Source: Aminobacter anthyllidis
Lineage (GTDB): Bacteria; Pseudomonadota; Alphaproteobacteria; Rhizobiales; Rhizobiaceae
Length of the DNA stretch: 64,000 bases
Direction of reading: 5' to 3'
Assembly: GCF_018555685.1 (NCBI RefSeq)
Contig: NZ_JAFLWW010000013.1
Coordinates: forward strand, 1-64,000
Shown: positions 9,525 through 18,184 of the stretch, in pieces
How the letters are laid out: every line of letters starts with the position of its first letter
Position numbering within the stretch: position 1 is the first letter of the stretch
Notes under the pieces: model-generated
Database searches by the model: none
What the model was told of the DNA's origin: nothing
What the model saw: the letters and a program-made list of their open reading frames with translations, nothing else
Program-made: the position numbers and the translations under genes

Positions 9525-9564
9525 GTCAGGCCCTGATCGACGAGGTCATGCGGGACATGGCACC

Positions 9565-9762
9565 TTAGCGCGCGGCGCTAGTTCGAAGCTTGGAATCGCT
9601 GATCTCTGCTAGAGTTCGACGACGATCTTCAGCCAAACTCTTGGCGTCGGCAACGACCTTGTCTATTGCCTTCTTATGCCGAATCTGCAGCGTCTTCGCG
9701 CTCTGACCCGCTACGGATCTACGTTTCGGCTGAACCTTGAACGTATTACTTTTGAAGGCCAT
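9565..9762 (-). CDS. small basic hypothetical protein
   Basis: A 65-residue lysine- and arginine-rich, helical protein (MAFKSNTFKVQPKRRSVAGQ...). It overlaps the end of the patatin gene by 17 bases and precedes the dCTP-deaminase-fold gene by 40 bases, so it is a genuine member of this operon by position. No family is recognised. A nucleic-acid-binding or inhibitor role is possible but unsupported. Confidence 0.55.
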   Translation of the reverse strand: MAFKSNTFKVQPKRRSVAGQSAKTLQIRHKKAIDKVVADAKSLAEDRRRTLAEISDSKLRTSAAR

Positions 9763-11350
9763 GATCGTCTTCCAAGTCTTTCAATTCATGTAATACCATA
9801 CCGAAGAAGTCTTTAACAGCCTCTTCCACGCTCGTTAGGGCTGCCAGTGTCTTCGCGTCTTCCGATAGCTTTGAGTTGCCATCCAACTGTACCAGAAGAC
9901 GCGGCTCGCCAGTCTCATCGTCCAAAATGGGGATACACATCACCCATGCCAAGTCGCGAAGGCGGCTCTTTCGTCGTAGCCGGTTTGCCGGACCAGGGAG
10001 GTCCCGCGTAGCATCAAGCGGATAGACCTCCAAGATACTCTGCTTGTCCGTCCAGGCGGCTCCCGCGACCGAACCATCCAACGGAACCAGCATCGATTCG
10101 TCAGCGTCCTCTTCAAAACCGACGCTATGGGACAAACGCAACGAGCGTCCGTAACCTCGCTCCAAACGGCCAACGCCGACTCGAACGCGAGGAGACGACC
10201 CTCGTCCACCAGGGGCTATACCAAGTCCGTCAAGGACCAGTGCCTGGGCGACTTGACACGCATTTCGGTAGATTTCCGGTAGACGAAAGAGCCGCTTGTC
10301 CAAGCGCAGTCCCGCGGCAGCGGCGACGTCTCGAACCTCCTTGGCGGCCATTTCAGCGGTGACGTCAAAATCAAGCAGATCCAGTCGGGTTGGTAGCGCC
10401 AACTGCTCTGCTGGTCCCGACACCCGGATGTTTAACTCGCCGGACCCTGACAAAGCAGTCCTCACGGCGGCAGGCAGCCATCCATATCGCCCAGGGGTCT
10501 GTCGACTTGGCGGCTCCTCAATCTCAACGGCGATCGTCAACGCTTCAGGGTCAAGCTCCCGCTCTTCATCGAACGGCCAGGCTGGCAAGTTTGAAACTAT
10601 TCCTCCGTCAACATGCAGTTCTCCATCGATTTTCCACGGCATGAATATTACAGGCAAGCATATGGATGCCGCAACTGCATCCGCAACCGGCGTTTTCGGA
10701 GTACGGCCGGCGGAGAATAGGTGGAGGCTCCGCCGCGTTAGGTTAGCGCTAACTATTTTGAGGGAAGGCCGGCCCGCCACCCCAAAATCCGCCATCGTGA
10801 CCACACGTTGGGGCTCAAGAGGGAATATCTTCTCTTGCAAGAGCCGATCAAGAGCATCGCGAAATCGGGTCAAGTCGGCTAGGCCGCCGATAACTGTGCG
10901 ATATGCATACCAAAAAGAAAAACCCAACCCTGCAGAGACGAGTAGAGAAAGAGGTAATCCAAACCTGGGGAAGCAAAACCAGATTATTGCACTCAACAAT
11001 GAGTACAGCCCCCAAAATGCCATCAGGAGAGTACCAAATGAAAAGGGCATCCGTAGAAGGGCCCGGAATATTTTGACGCGCTTCCAACCGTCTTTGCCGA
11101 ATAGGTCTGTGGAACTGCGCAAATCAGGATCAATACGACTGAGCTGGTTCAAGATTGTCGCGCCTGATCCATCGATTAATTCGTCAGCCTTGAAGCCAGC
11201 AGCTACCAATGCAGCAACAATTGACCCTGCTGAGGTCCCTGACAAACCTTCAAATTGAACAGCACGCTCCTCAAGAGCCTTTAGAGCGCCGACGTGCACA
11301 ATGCCTTTCGCGCCACCACCAGAAAATGCCACGAAAGCCCTGTAAGTCAC
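9746..11350 (-). CDS. membrane patatin-like phospholipase with GAF-like C-terminus
   Basis: A 534-residue protein. Patatin elements: the oxyanion loop GGGAKG (11-16), the nucleophile elbow GTSAG (Ser40) and the catalytic Asp in VDGGIVSNLP (D248). Two transmembrane helices (about 105-126 and 131-150) are inserted within the patatin domain, so it should sit in the membrane next to its lipid substrate. Residues about 390-525 (around WVMCIPILDDETGEPRLLVQ) look like a GAF-type sensor. The GTG start at 11350 has TAGGA a few bases upstream. Patatins are common lipase effectors of defence systems such as CapV; whether this one kills the cell is not shown. It heads the minus-strand operon. Confidence 0.8.
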   Translation of the reverse strand: MTYRAFVAFSGGGAKGIVHVGALKALEERAVQFEGLSGTSAGSIVAALVAAGFKADELIDGSGATILNQLSRIDPDLRSSTDLFGKDGWKRVKIFRALLRMPFSFGTLLMAFWGLYSLLSAIIWFCFPRFGLPLSLLVSAGLGFSFWYAYRTVIGGLADLTRFRDALDRLLQEKIFPLEPQRVVTMADFGVAGRPSLKIVSANLTRRSLHLFSAGRTPKTPVADAVAASICLPVIFMPWKIDGELHVDGGIVSNLPAWPFDEERELDPEALTIAVEIEEPPSRQTPGRYGWLPAAVRTALSGSGELNIRVSGPAEQLALPTRLDLLDFDVTAEMAAKEVRDVAAAAGLRLDKRLFRLPEIYRNACQVAQALVLDGLGIAPGGRGSSPRVRVGVGRLERGYGRSLRLSHSVGFEEDADESMLVPLDGSVAGAAWTDKQSILEVYPLDATRDLPGPANRLRRKSRLRDLAWVMCIPILDDETGEPRLLVQLDGNSKLSEDAKTLAALTSVEEAVKDFFGMVLHELKDLEDDHGLQK

Positions 11351-11728
11351 TGTTCCTACCCCTGCTCTAATATTATCATGACCGCGTTAATCAAATTAAC
11401 GGCAGTTGACTAGAGTTGAAGCTCACATGAAGAAAATCGATCACTATTAACCAATGGCGACGCGATTGCCCCGCGATCCACCTAACGCGAGTTTTGTTTG
11501 GCTGGATCTACGGTCGACGCCCGAGCTAGCTTGTTCGCAGGGTGACGATAGGTATTTCTCAATATGACCCGGCAGCCAGTGGTCGGCCGGCATGGAACGC
11601 TGGTCAGCAAGTTGGAGCCAGCGAGCCCTGACGCCCCGGCAGATATCCGCATGCTCCGGGCACGGCATCGCGCCATACGATCGGCTGCAAATGCTTCGCC
11701 GAGCACAACATCGACTATGTCGCTAAGC
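11351..11728. other. intergenic with palindrome at 11385-11401
   Basis: CGTTAATCAAATTAACG (11385-11401) is a 17-base palindrome (7-base arms, CAA centre) 35 bases before the patatin start, a plausible operator or part of its promoter. The rest has no convincing gene. Confidence 0.45.
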
Positions 11729-12211
11729 TCACAGGATGATGGGCTTCTCTACGAAACCACACCAGCTCGCTATCTGATCCTTGGCTAGGTGGTACGTGAG
11801 CACTGTCTCTGCGCGCAGATAGAACATGATCATTTGCAACCGAGCGCCTCCGTCCTCGTGAGCGACGCAGAAGTCTGCAACCTTGGAGCCCGACGTGTTG
11901 CGAAGCATGAAGGAAGCGCGAACGTGATAGCCGTAGTATGGGCTGAAGGTTCGCCCAAAATCTCGACCGATCTTCCCCAGAAGATCGATCTCACGGAACG
12001 GGGGCTTTTCTGCTTCGACTTTTTTCGACGCCTCAGTGAGAAACGCACAAATGTTCTTAGCTTCGCTAGGGTCGATAAGGTCCTCGGTGTTCTCACGGTC
12101 GTGGCTGAAGAGATAGAGGAATTCTCCATCTTTCTGCACTGAGCTGAACGTCATGATCGGCTTGAGGGCCGGGATGATCGTGATGGTGTCGATGACATCG
12201 TACTGTTTCAT
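11729..12211 (-). CDS. hypothetical protein downstream of methyltransferase
   Basis: A 160-residue protein (MKQYDVIDTITIIPALKPIM...). No domain is recognised. It is mixed alpha/beta by eye, with a central FGRTFSPYYGYHVRASFMLR stretch and no membrane segment or signal peptide. The start may instead be at 12220, two codons before the one chosen. It lies about 35 bases after the methyltransferase stop on the same strand, so it is probably co-transcribed and could be a specificity, nuclease or immunity component; that is inference from position only. Confidence 0.5.
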   Translation of the reverse strand: MKQYDVIDTITIIPALKPIMTFSSVQKDGEFLYLFSHDRENTEDLIDPSEAKNICAFLTEASKKVEAEKPPFREIDLLGKIGRDFGRTFSPYYGYHVRASFMLRNTSGSKVADFCVAHEDGGARLQMIMFYLRAETVLTYHLAKDQIASWCGFVEKPIIL

Positions 12212-12245
12212 GCCCCACATGCCGAAGGCGAAAAGGCGAAATAGC

Positions 12246-13985
12246 CTATTTGGTTTTACGCGTGTAGGCCGATCTGGTCACTTCGATATCGACGGAGCGA
12301 ATTGGTCGATTGCTTTTGCGCTTTTGCGCTTCCGCTGTACCCTCTATTGGGAAAAGCATCTCCGTCTGGCCCTCTACCCGCTTTCGCCCGCGTTTGGCCG
12401 GCGACACCGGTGCTGATAGCACCTCGGGCGGGTCTACCATTCCCGGCAGAAGAACAGGGGCTGGGTGAAAGAGCTGCTCGATAGTGACGATTTGAATCCT
12501 TGGGACGCGCCTCGTTGAGGGGCCAGTTTCGCCTTCGGATGCGGCCTCGCGAAGCATTGGTCCTGTCGGAGGATTAACGCAAACGAGAACGCCTATCTCC
12601 GCTTCTTCGCGCTTCACAACGGACTTAAGTTTGTGAATTGCATCCACGCCTACGTTCAAACCGCCCTTCACTGATACTATCGCGCGGCTAGCACGGTCCT
12701 TGCCAAGTTGGTGATAGCGAATAATGCCGTCGATGCCGCCATCAGCGCCAGGTCTGTCCTTGGGCAAGCCGTCAAGCGTGAACACGGCCCATTTTTGGAA
12801 TTCGAGCCAATCCCGTGCGGCGAGAGCCTTCGCGTCTTCGGCATCCTCGGGGCGCCCGTAAAGAGTATAGCTACCCTTAATTCTATAGCCGAATGCCTTC
12901 ACAAGGCGTTCCTCAATGACGTGGATGGCGAGGTAGGTGACATCAATACCAATCCACTTGCGACCTAGCTGTTCGGCGGCGTGAATAGCCGTGCCGCACC
13001 CGCAAAATGGATCCAACACAACGTCACCCTTGTTTGATGAGGCGGAAACAATGCGCTCCAAAAGTGACTCAGGCTTCTGTGTCGGGTACCCCAGTCGTTC
13101 CTGTGAGCTGGCATGTATAGGCGGCAAGTCGTCCCAGACATCGGAAGCTGCTACACCCGGGCTCTCGTCTAGATAAATCTTCTTTCGCAACCGTGCGTCG
13201 TCCTTCGCGGGGAAAAAGAGCCTGTTCTCCCGGTCTAGCTGCCGCATGACTTCGAGTGACACTTTCCAGCCATTGGAGTGAGGCTTGTACACGCGGCCAT
13301 TGCTAGCGTGATAGTCGTAACGAAGATTCGGCCTAACCGCAGGATTCACCAAGTCCGACCGTCTAAAGAGGCGTCCATCGGGGTCCTTGTGGACAAAATG
13401 TTCCGCGACGTATTCGGGGCGATAGGGTGTATAGATTTGGTTCCACACAACTCGATCCGACTTCCCATACAGGAAGATAACGTCATGCACGGCTGCGGCC
13501 CGCTGGCTCGCGTTTGCATGGGCGCTGGTGCGCCTCCAGATGATTTCGTTTCGGTAGTTCCTAACGGTGAAGATCGCGTCCAAGATCAACTTTAGATAGT
13601 GGCTGGCTGTGGGATCACAGTGGAGGTAGAGCGATCCGGTGGGCTTTAAGACGCGCCGCATCTCAATCAGGCGAACAGCCATCATCGCAAGGTACGCCAT
13701 CATATCGCTGCCGGCGAATACCTTTTGAAAAGCGTCAAGCAAAGCACCGGCTTCAAAATGGCGCGCTGCCGTCTCGTCCAACGCTCGTTGCGCGTCTATA
13801 CCCCAAGTCCAGGTATCTTCGAACGCATGGGATTGAGCTTTCGACGCGCCACCGTGCTTGGTACCATAGAGGACATTGTAATTTGCGTTCGAATTAAATG
13901 GCGGGTCTAGATAGATCAAATCGACCGATTCTGCAGGCATGGCTCGCAGTACGTCAAGATTATCGCCAAAATGAAGTTCATTCAT
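12246..13985 (-). CDS. DNA methyltransferase with probable PD-(D/E)xK nuclease tail
   Basis: A 579-residue protein. The amino-methyltransferase catalytic motif DPPF is near the N-terminus (27-30), and the AdoMet-binding motif VVLDPFCGCGTAIHAA comes later (about 330), an order typical of beta-class N6-adenine or N4-cytosine methyltransferases. The C-terminal region (about 400-480) has GADGGIDGIIRYH followed by AIVSVKGGLNVGVDA, the spacing and residues of an Mrr-like endonuclease core. This suggests a combined restriction-modification enzyme. ATG 13985 has GGGAG 7 bases upstream. It sits beside the nucleotide-modification cluster but on its own transcript with the gene after it. Confidence 0.8.
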   Translation of the reverse strand: MNELHFGDNLDVLRAMPAESVDLIYLDPPFNSNANYNVLYGTKHGGASKAQSHAFEDTWTWGIDAQRALDETAARHFEAGALLDAFQKVFAGSDMMAYLAMMAVRLIEMRRVLKPTGSLYLHCDPTASHYLKLILDAIFTVRNYRNEIIWRRTSAHANASQRAAAVHDVIFLYGKSDRVVWNQIYTPYRPEYVAEHFVHKDPDGRLFRRSDLVNPAVRPNLRYDYHASNGRVYKPHSNGWKVSLEVMRQLDRENRLFFPAKDDARLRKKIYLDESPGVAASDVWDDLPPIHASSQERLGYPTQKPESLLERIVSASSNKGDVVLDPFCGCGTAIHAAEQLGRKWIGIDVTYLAIHVIEERLVKAFGYRIKGSYTLYGRPEDAEDAKALAARDWLEFQKWAVFTLDGLPKDRPGADGGIDGIIRYHQLGKDRASRAIVSVKGGLNVGVDAIHKLKSVVKREEAEIGVLVCVNPPTGPMLREAASEGETGPSTRRVPRIQIVTIEQLFHPAPVLLPGMVDPPEVLSAPVSPAKRGRKRVEGQTEMLFPIEGTAEAQKRKSNRPIRSVDIEVTRSAYTRKTK

Positions 13986-14215
13986 AGCGTAACTCCCCAA
14001 CAACAGAGTTGCAGGCTGTGGTTAAATATTTAAGAATATCGGATTTATTAACGGAAGTTTACGTGGTTGCCGCCAACCGCGCCTTTGGCAAGGAGGCCAA
14101 AAAGCGATTGCCTGAACTGCTACGGAAGGCTGGCGCTCGGGTCGAGGAAACCGGCCAGGTTAGTACCCGTCAGGCTCGGCCATGCGATCATCTGGCTCCC
14201 CAAGGTCAAACGGCC

Positions 14216-14527
14216 ATGGTGCGGATGATCAGTCGGCGGGCGTTGCTTGCAATGCCAGCCGCGCTAGTCGCCGCACCAGCGCTGGCTCGGGGAGGAGGCA
14301 GAGGCCGAGGAATTGGAGGAAGTCGGCGCGGCCGAGACGGATCTGGCCTAGTTGCACTCGTCGTATTCGGCTCGTTCATATCCTGGCTGATTTATTCGTT
14401 CGTTGGCCAAAAGCCGCCGACATCGAGTAAGCCTCGAAGGCCCGCGCCCATGCGGAAAGTTTCAGCGAAACAGCAAAGAGCCATCGCCAAGTCGATCAGC
14501 CGGCACCAGCGTCGAACTGGCGCCTAA
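14216..14527 (+). CDS. small exported or membrane protein, hypothetical
   Basis: A 103-residue protein. The first 28 residues (ISRRALLAMPAALVAAPALA) form a Tat-like signal peptide with an Ala-x-Ala end, followed by a glycine-arginine-rich stretch, a transmembrane helix (GLVALVVFGSFISWLIYSFV) and a very basic tail. ATG 14225 is an alternative start. The frame extends upstream to 14009 without family character. Function unknown; it resembles small proteins found near prophage remnants. Confidence 0.45.
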   Translation: MVRMISRRALLAMPAALVAAPALARGGGRGRGIGGSRRGRDGSGLVALVVFGSFISWLIYSFVGQKPPTSSKPRRPAPMRKVSAKQQRAIAKSISRHQRRTGA

Positions 14528-14535
14528 ACGAAAAA

Positions 14536-14563
14536 AGCCTCGCCATCTTGCGATGACGAGGCT
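14536..14563. terminator. stem-loop, probable bidirectional terminator
   Basis: AGCCTCG pairs with CGAGGCT around a loop that can form an inner CATC/GATG stem; an A-run precedes it on the plus strand, giving a T-run for minus-strand transcripts. It lies just after the stop at 14527 and before the stop at 14628. Confidence 0.6.
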
Positions 14564-14627
14564 CCCGTTATGTGCCGGCCCCATACGGTGCGCCGGACTT
14601 ACGAGGCGGCAACGCCTCAAGACGCGA

Positions 14628-14885
14628 TCACGGCTTGTTCAGCCAGGCGATGATCTTGCGCAGGCTGTCGAGAAACATCGACGCGCCGACGAACGGCCCA
14701 AGGATGCCGACGATCATCAAGCGGGCGAAGCGCCCGACGGTCATGGTTGCCCGGACGAGGCGGATGCCTTGGTCCAGCGTTTCGATGCCTTCCTCGTCCA
14801 GCTTGGACAGAAATTCCCGCGTCACTCGGCAACTCGGCGAAGCGGTCGGCGGTGCCGCGCCCGGCGAGTCTCTGTCAGGTGCCAC
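14628..14885 (-). CDS. small membrane protein, hypothetical (prophage-like)
   Basis: An 85-residue frame; the likely product begins at or before VTREFLSKLDEEGIE. It has an acidic N-terminal helix and a hydrophobic C-terminal segment (RFARLMIVGILGPFVGASMF) ending in LRKIIAWLNKP. Such short proteins occur in phage tail or lysis regions. The start is uncertain; GTG 14825 is an alternative. Confidence 0.4.
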   Translation of the reverse strand: MAPDRDSPGAAPPTASPSCRVTREFLSKLDEEGIETLDQGIRLVRATMTVGRFARLMIVGILGPFVGASMFLDSLRKIIAWLNKP

Positions 14886-14993
14886 GGCTGAAAAGGCAGG
14901 GAGAGCATGGAACGTTTGCTCGATATTGAGAGTTAATCGGGCTGTTTAGGGAGGCGAAAATGGCGACCGATCTGAAGTCGTCTCGCAGCGACA

Positions 14994-15166
14994 ATGACCT
15001 TCGAAGACGCGCTGTATATCTCCGTGGTTCTGGGGGCTCTCGTGTCGATCACATGGCACCTATCGACCATTTGAGCGACGTTGCAGGACCGCTTTGGACG
15101 GACCTGTTCTACATTGCCGTGGCGTTTGGTACGGCTAGCGGCATCTTCTGGCTGGCGGGCTATTAA
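14994..15166 (+). other. two overlapping short membrane-peptide frames
   Basis: ATG 14994 opens a 26-residue hydrophobic peptide (MTFEDALYISVVLGALVSIT...) ending at 15074. A second frame from ATG 15053 reads MAPIDHLSDVAGPLWTDLFY and a hydrophobic end, stopping at 15166. The overlap and the hydrophobic pattern look like small phage-type membrane proteins. Evidence is composition only. Confidence 0.35.
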
Positions 15167-15269
15167 GTGATCTTGCCCGCCGCGATGAAGAGCCAGTCGA
15201 CGGTCTCGCCGGATAGCCCTAGCTCGATCGCCAGCGCCGCCAGGTAGGGATGATCGCGCGCGATCGGGT
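15163..15269 (-). pseudogene. C-terminal fragment of an unknown gene cut by IS66
   Basis: The minus strand reads RDHPYLAALAIELGLSGETV and then DWLFIAAGKIT before a stop at 15163. This sequence looks protein-like, but its upstream part is missing because IS66 DNA begins at about 15270. It marks the broken edge of the partial insertion sequence. The parent family is not recognised. Confidence 0.4.
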
Positions 15270-15584
15270 GCGCGCCAGTCGATGCCGTCGATCAGCATTG
15301 CGAGATGCGCAGGCGTCAGTGTGATCGAGCCGTCATAGCCTGCCATACGTGGCCACACGAAGCTGCCTTGGAGCCGTTTCGTGAACCAGACACAACCCGT
15401 TTCCGTCCCAGAACAGGATCTTGAGCAACGACGCTTTCTTTCCCCGGAAGGCAAACAGATGACCCGAGAACGGGTCCTGCTTCAGCGTTGCCTGGACCAG
15501 CATGGCGAGCCCGTCCAGCCCCTTGCGGATGTCGGTGTGACCGAGCGCCAGATGCACCTTCACGCCCGCCGGAACGATCATCAT
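15270..15584 (-). pseudogene. IS66 tnpB, frameshifted and truncated
   Basis: Starts MMIVPAGVKVHLALGHTDIR as in the intact copy at 18185-18538. Near 15385 there is a one-base insertion and a three-base loss relative to that copy, shifting the frame after FWDGNGLCL. The C-terminal WPRMAGYDGSITLTPAHLAM segment is present in another frame, and the last residues are cut off at 15270. The start overlaps the tnpA stop. Confidence 0.8.
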
Positions 15585-16465
15585 GATGCAGTCCCTCTGC
15601 TGTCGACGAACGCTCGTACGGCAACAGGATCACTGCCCGCAGGTGCAAAGACACGCCGCCCATCCGGCAGTTCGATTGCCATCATCCCGCCAGGGGGCCG
15701 CACAAGGTTCTGCAGCGCGAGTGCCGCTGCCGTATCCGTTGCCAGCGTCACAGATGCCAGTTTCGCTTGCTTCTTCAGCGTCACGCCGAATTCCGCGCGC
15801 CAACGAAACAGGATGCCGGTCGCGATCCCGTGCCGGCGCGCGACAGCCGAGACCGTTGCACCTGCAGCTTCACTCTCTTGCACGATGGTGAGCTTCTGCG
15901 CGTCCGTAAAAAACCGGCGGCTGCGCGCGGGAGTGTCATCGGGACGCCCTGTCAAGCTGTTTTCGGACGTTGCGCCGTTAGTGATATCACTAACGGTCGG
16001 GCGGGCGGAGGGATGAAGATGTGCGCGCCAGTCGATCTCAACCTCGCCATCCTCCAAGCGGTCACGCCAACGGCGCAACGCGTAGGGCGAAAGATGCAGT
16101 GCCGCGGCGTATTCGCGAACGCCCATGCCGCTCCAGTTCATCGCATCGATATGCATTGCCCAGAACGCCCGGAGCGCACGATTGCGCACATCCGTGCTCA
16201 CGCCAAAACGTTGGCGTTGACGCCGGCGCGGCCCTTTCTGGCGTTGTTGCGGACACGCTTCTCGGAGCAATTGTGCCTGCGATTCCGCATGTTTGCGCGC
16301 TGCTTCCTTGCCCATCAGATGGTCAAGCCAGCGCTCGAATGTACGCCGGTTGAGACGATGATGGCGGCAATAGGTTGTGCGCGCCAACCCGCTCTGACGC
16401 CACGCTTCGACGTGAACCACCCAGAAGGACTTACGCGCCGTGTTCTCGAAATGTCTCAAATTCAC
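15581..16465 (-). CDS. tnpA: IS66-family accessory protein TnpA
   Basis: A 294-residue protein from a GTG start. It contains helix-turn-helix-like segments (VVHVEAWRQSGLARTTYCRH and TIVQESEAAGATVSAVARRH) and the C-terminal IS66 Orf1 motif around LPDGRRVFAPAGSDP. IS66 TnpA is needed with TnpB and TnpC for transposition; here the partners are damaged or absent in this copy, though the neighbouring element could supply them. The frame is intact, unlike the corresponding gene in the second copy. Confidence 0.85.
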   Translation of the reverse strand: MNLRHFENTARKSFWVVHVEAWRQSGLARTTYCRHHRLNRRTFERWLDHLMGKEAARKHAESQAQLLREACPQQRQKGPRRRQRQRFGVSTDVRNRALRAFWAMHIDAMNWSGMGVREYAAALHLSPYALRRWRDRLEDGEVEIDWRAHLHPSARPTVSDITNGATSENSLTGRPDDTPARSRRFFTDAQKLTIVQESEAAGATVSAVARRHGIATGILFRWRAEFGVTLKKQAKLASVTLATDTAAALALQNLVRPPGGMMAIELPDGRRVFAPAGSDPVAVRAFVDSRGTAS

Positions 16466-16547
16466 CGGAGACCCTCCACGCTACGAAGGAACTCCACATG
16501 TTGCGATTTTGCACTACGCCAACGAGGTGTCAGGACCGGACGCTTAC

Positions 16548-16555
16548 GAAACGAC
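16548..16555. repeat. 8-bp target duplication (GAAACGAC), left copy
   Basis: GAAACGAC lies between the right terminus of the partial element and the left terminus of the full element, and recurs at 19513-19520. IS66 elements make 8-bp duplications. Confidence 0.75.
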
Positions 16556-16582
16556 GTATGCGTCCGGGGGCTGCACGTGATG

Positions 16583-18112
16583 TCAGCTCTTGACGGGATT
16601 TGCCGCTTTCCACGCCCATGGCAGGAGTTCGTCGAGGCCGCTGACGGGATGCCCGTCGAGCATGCGCTGCAGTACGTCGGCGAGATAGGCGTAGGGCTCG
16701 ACATCGTTGAGCTTGGCAGTTTCGGTGAGAGAGCAAACGATCGCCCAGCGGCCGCCGCCACCATCGCTGCCGGCGAACAGGTGGTTCTTGCGGCCGAGCG
16801 CAACGGGACGGATGGCCCGCTCGACGGGGTTGGTGTCGAGCTCGACGCGGCCATCGGTGAGGAATCGGGTCAGTCCGGTCCAACGCGACAGCGCATAGCG
16901 GACCGCTTCTGCAAGCGTGCTGCGTCCGGAGATGTGCTGAAGCTGTACTTCCAGCCAGGCGTGGAAAGCGGCGACAACGGGTTTCGATCGCTGCAGCCGC
17001 ACCGCAAGCCTCAGAGCCGGCGACTGTCCGCGCACATCCGCCTCGACGGCATAGATTTCACCGATCCGGCGCAGCGCCTCAGTTGCCACGGGCGACCCCG
17101 TCGCTTCGACCACGTCATAGAACTTGCGCCTGGTATGCGCCCAGCAGGCGGCAAGAACGATGTCGCCACTGGCCGTGAGCTGTTCAAAGCCGGCATAACC
17201 ATCGACATGCAGCACGCCCTTGAAGTGCTGAAGATGCGATACCGGGCGCTCGGCCTTTCGGTCCGGCGCAAACAGGTAGACTGCCGCCGGCGGCTCGGGT
17301 CCGGCCCAGGGTCGTTGCTCACGGGCATAGACCCACAACCGCCCCGTCTTGGTGCGCCCACGGCCCGGATCGAGCACCGGCACCGGTGTATCGTCGGCGA
17401 ACAGATGGTTGGAGGCGAACACGTTCTTCACCAGCCGCTCGTGCAGGGCTTCCAGCCACCAGCAGGCGCCGCCGACCCATCCAGCCAGCGTCGAGCGCGC
17501 CAGATCGACACCATGCCGGGCGAATATCTGCGATTGCCGGTAGAGCGGCGTGTGATCGCAATATTTGGAGACCAGCACCTGCGCCAGAAGCGCCGGCGTT
17601 GCCAATCCGCCGGCGATCAACCGCTCCGGTGCAGCCACTTGCGCTACGGTCTCGCAGGCACGGCAGGCGTATTTCGGGCGCGTGATGCGGACCACGCGAA
17701 GCTGCGCCGGGACCCAGTCGAGCATCTCGCTGACGCTCTCGCCGATCGCATGAAGTGCGCCGCCACAGCACACGCAATACGCTTCTTCGATGTCGAGCCG
17801 TACGTCTTCGCGTGGCAGGTGATCGGGCAGCGGCTTGCGGTGGGATGGCCGCTCCACTGGCGGCGTGAGGATACTCGGTCTGCTCTCTCGGATGCGGGCG
17901 ATGTCGGCATCGAGGTCTTCCAGGGCGAGCGCCAGTTGATCGGGATCGAGGCGCTCGGAACGCCGTCCGAACTGCGCCCGCTGGAGCTTCTTGATGATCG
18001 ATTGGAGGCGTTCGATCTCACCATCGCGGCTCTCGACAGCAGCTGCCATATCGCGCAGCAGACGCTGCAAAAGTGCTGGATCGGACGGCAGATTGTCGAG
18101 GTCGATCAACAT
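16583..18112 (-). CDS. tnpC: IS66-family transposase TnpC
   Basis: A 509-residue DDE-type transposase. N-terminal helical coiled-coil (about 1-60), a zinc-binding domain with CVCCGG and CRAC cysteines (about 115-170), then the catalytic core: FADDTPVPVLD, LHVDGYAGFE and the late region VELDTNPVERAIRPVALGRK, which supplies the final Glu. Start MLIDLDNLPSD at 18112 is the family norm; an ATG five codons earlier is possible. The frame is intact. Confidence 0.9.
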   Translation of the reverse strand: MLIDLDNLPSDPALLQRLLRDMAAAVESRDGEIERLQSIIKKLQRAQFGRRSERLDPDQLALALEDLDADIARIRESRPSILTPPVERPSHRKPLPDHLPREDVRLDIEEAYCVCCGGALHAIGESVSEMLDWVPAQLRVVRITRPKYACRACETVAQVAAPERLIAGGLATPALLAQVLVSKYCDHTPLYRQSQIFARHGVDLARSTLAGWVGGACWWLEALHERLVKNVFASNHLFADDTPVPVLDPGRGRTKTGRLWVYAREQRPWAGPEPPAAVYLFAPDRKAERPVSHLQHFKGVLHVDGYAGFEQLTASGDIVLAACWAHTRRKFYDVVEATGSPVATEALRRIGEIYAVEADVRGQSPALRLAVRLQRSKPVVAAFHAWLEVQLQHISGRSTLAEAVRYALSRWTGLTRFLTDGRVELDTNPVERAIRPVALGRKNHLFAGSDGGGGRWAIVCSLTETAKLNDVEPYAYLADVLQRMLDGHPVSGLDELLPWAWKAANPVKS

Positions 18113-18184
18113 GATCGAATCTACCACAAACCGCTCAAGAACCCAAGGATTCCAGCGGTTTCCGTGTCGATCGGCGGAGCGCTT

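Larger units (their letters stand above)
15270..16547 (-). mobile_element. partial IS66-family element (tnpA and damaged tnpB)
   Basis: It shares very close sequence with the element at 16556-19512 from its right terminus (CCGGACGCTTAC, ending 16547) through tnpA and most of tnpB, then stops at about 15270 where unrelated sequence begins. tnpC and the left terminal repeat are missing, so the copy cannot move by itself. Confidence 0.85.
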
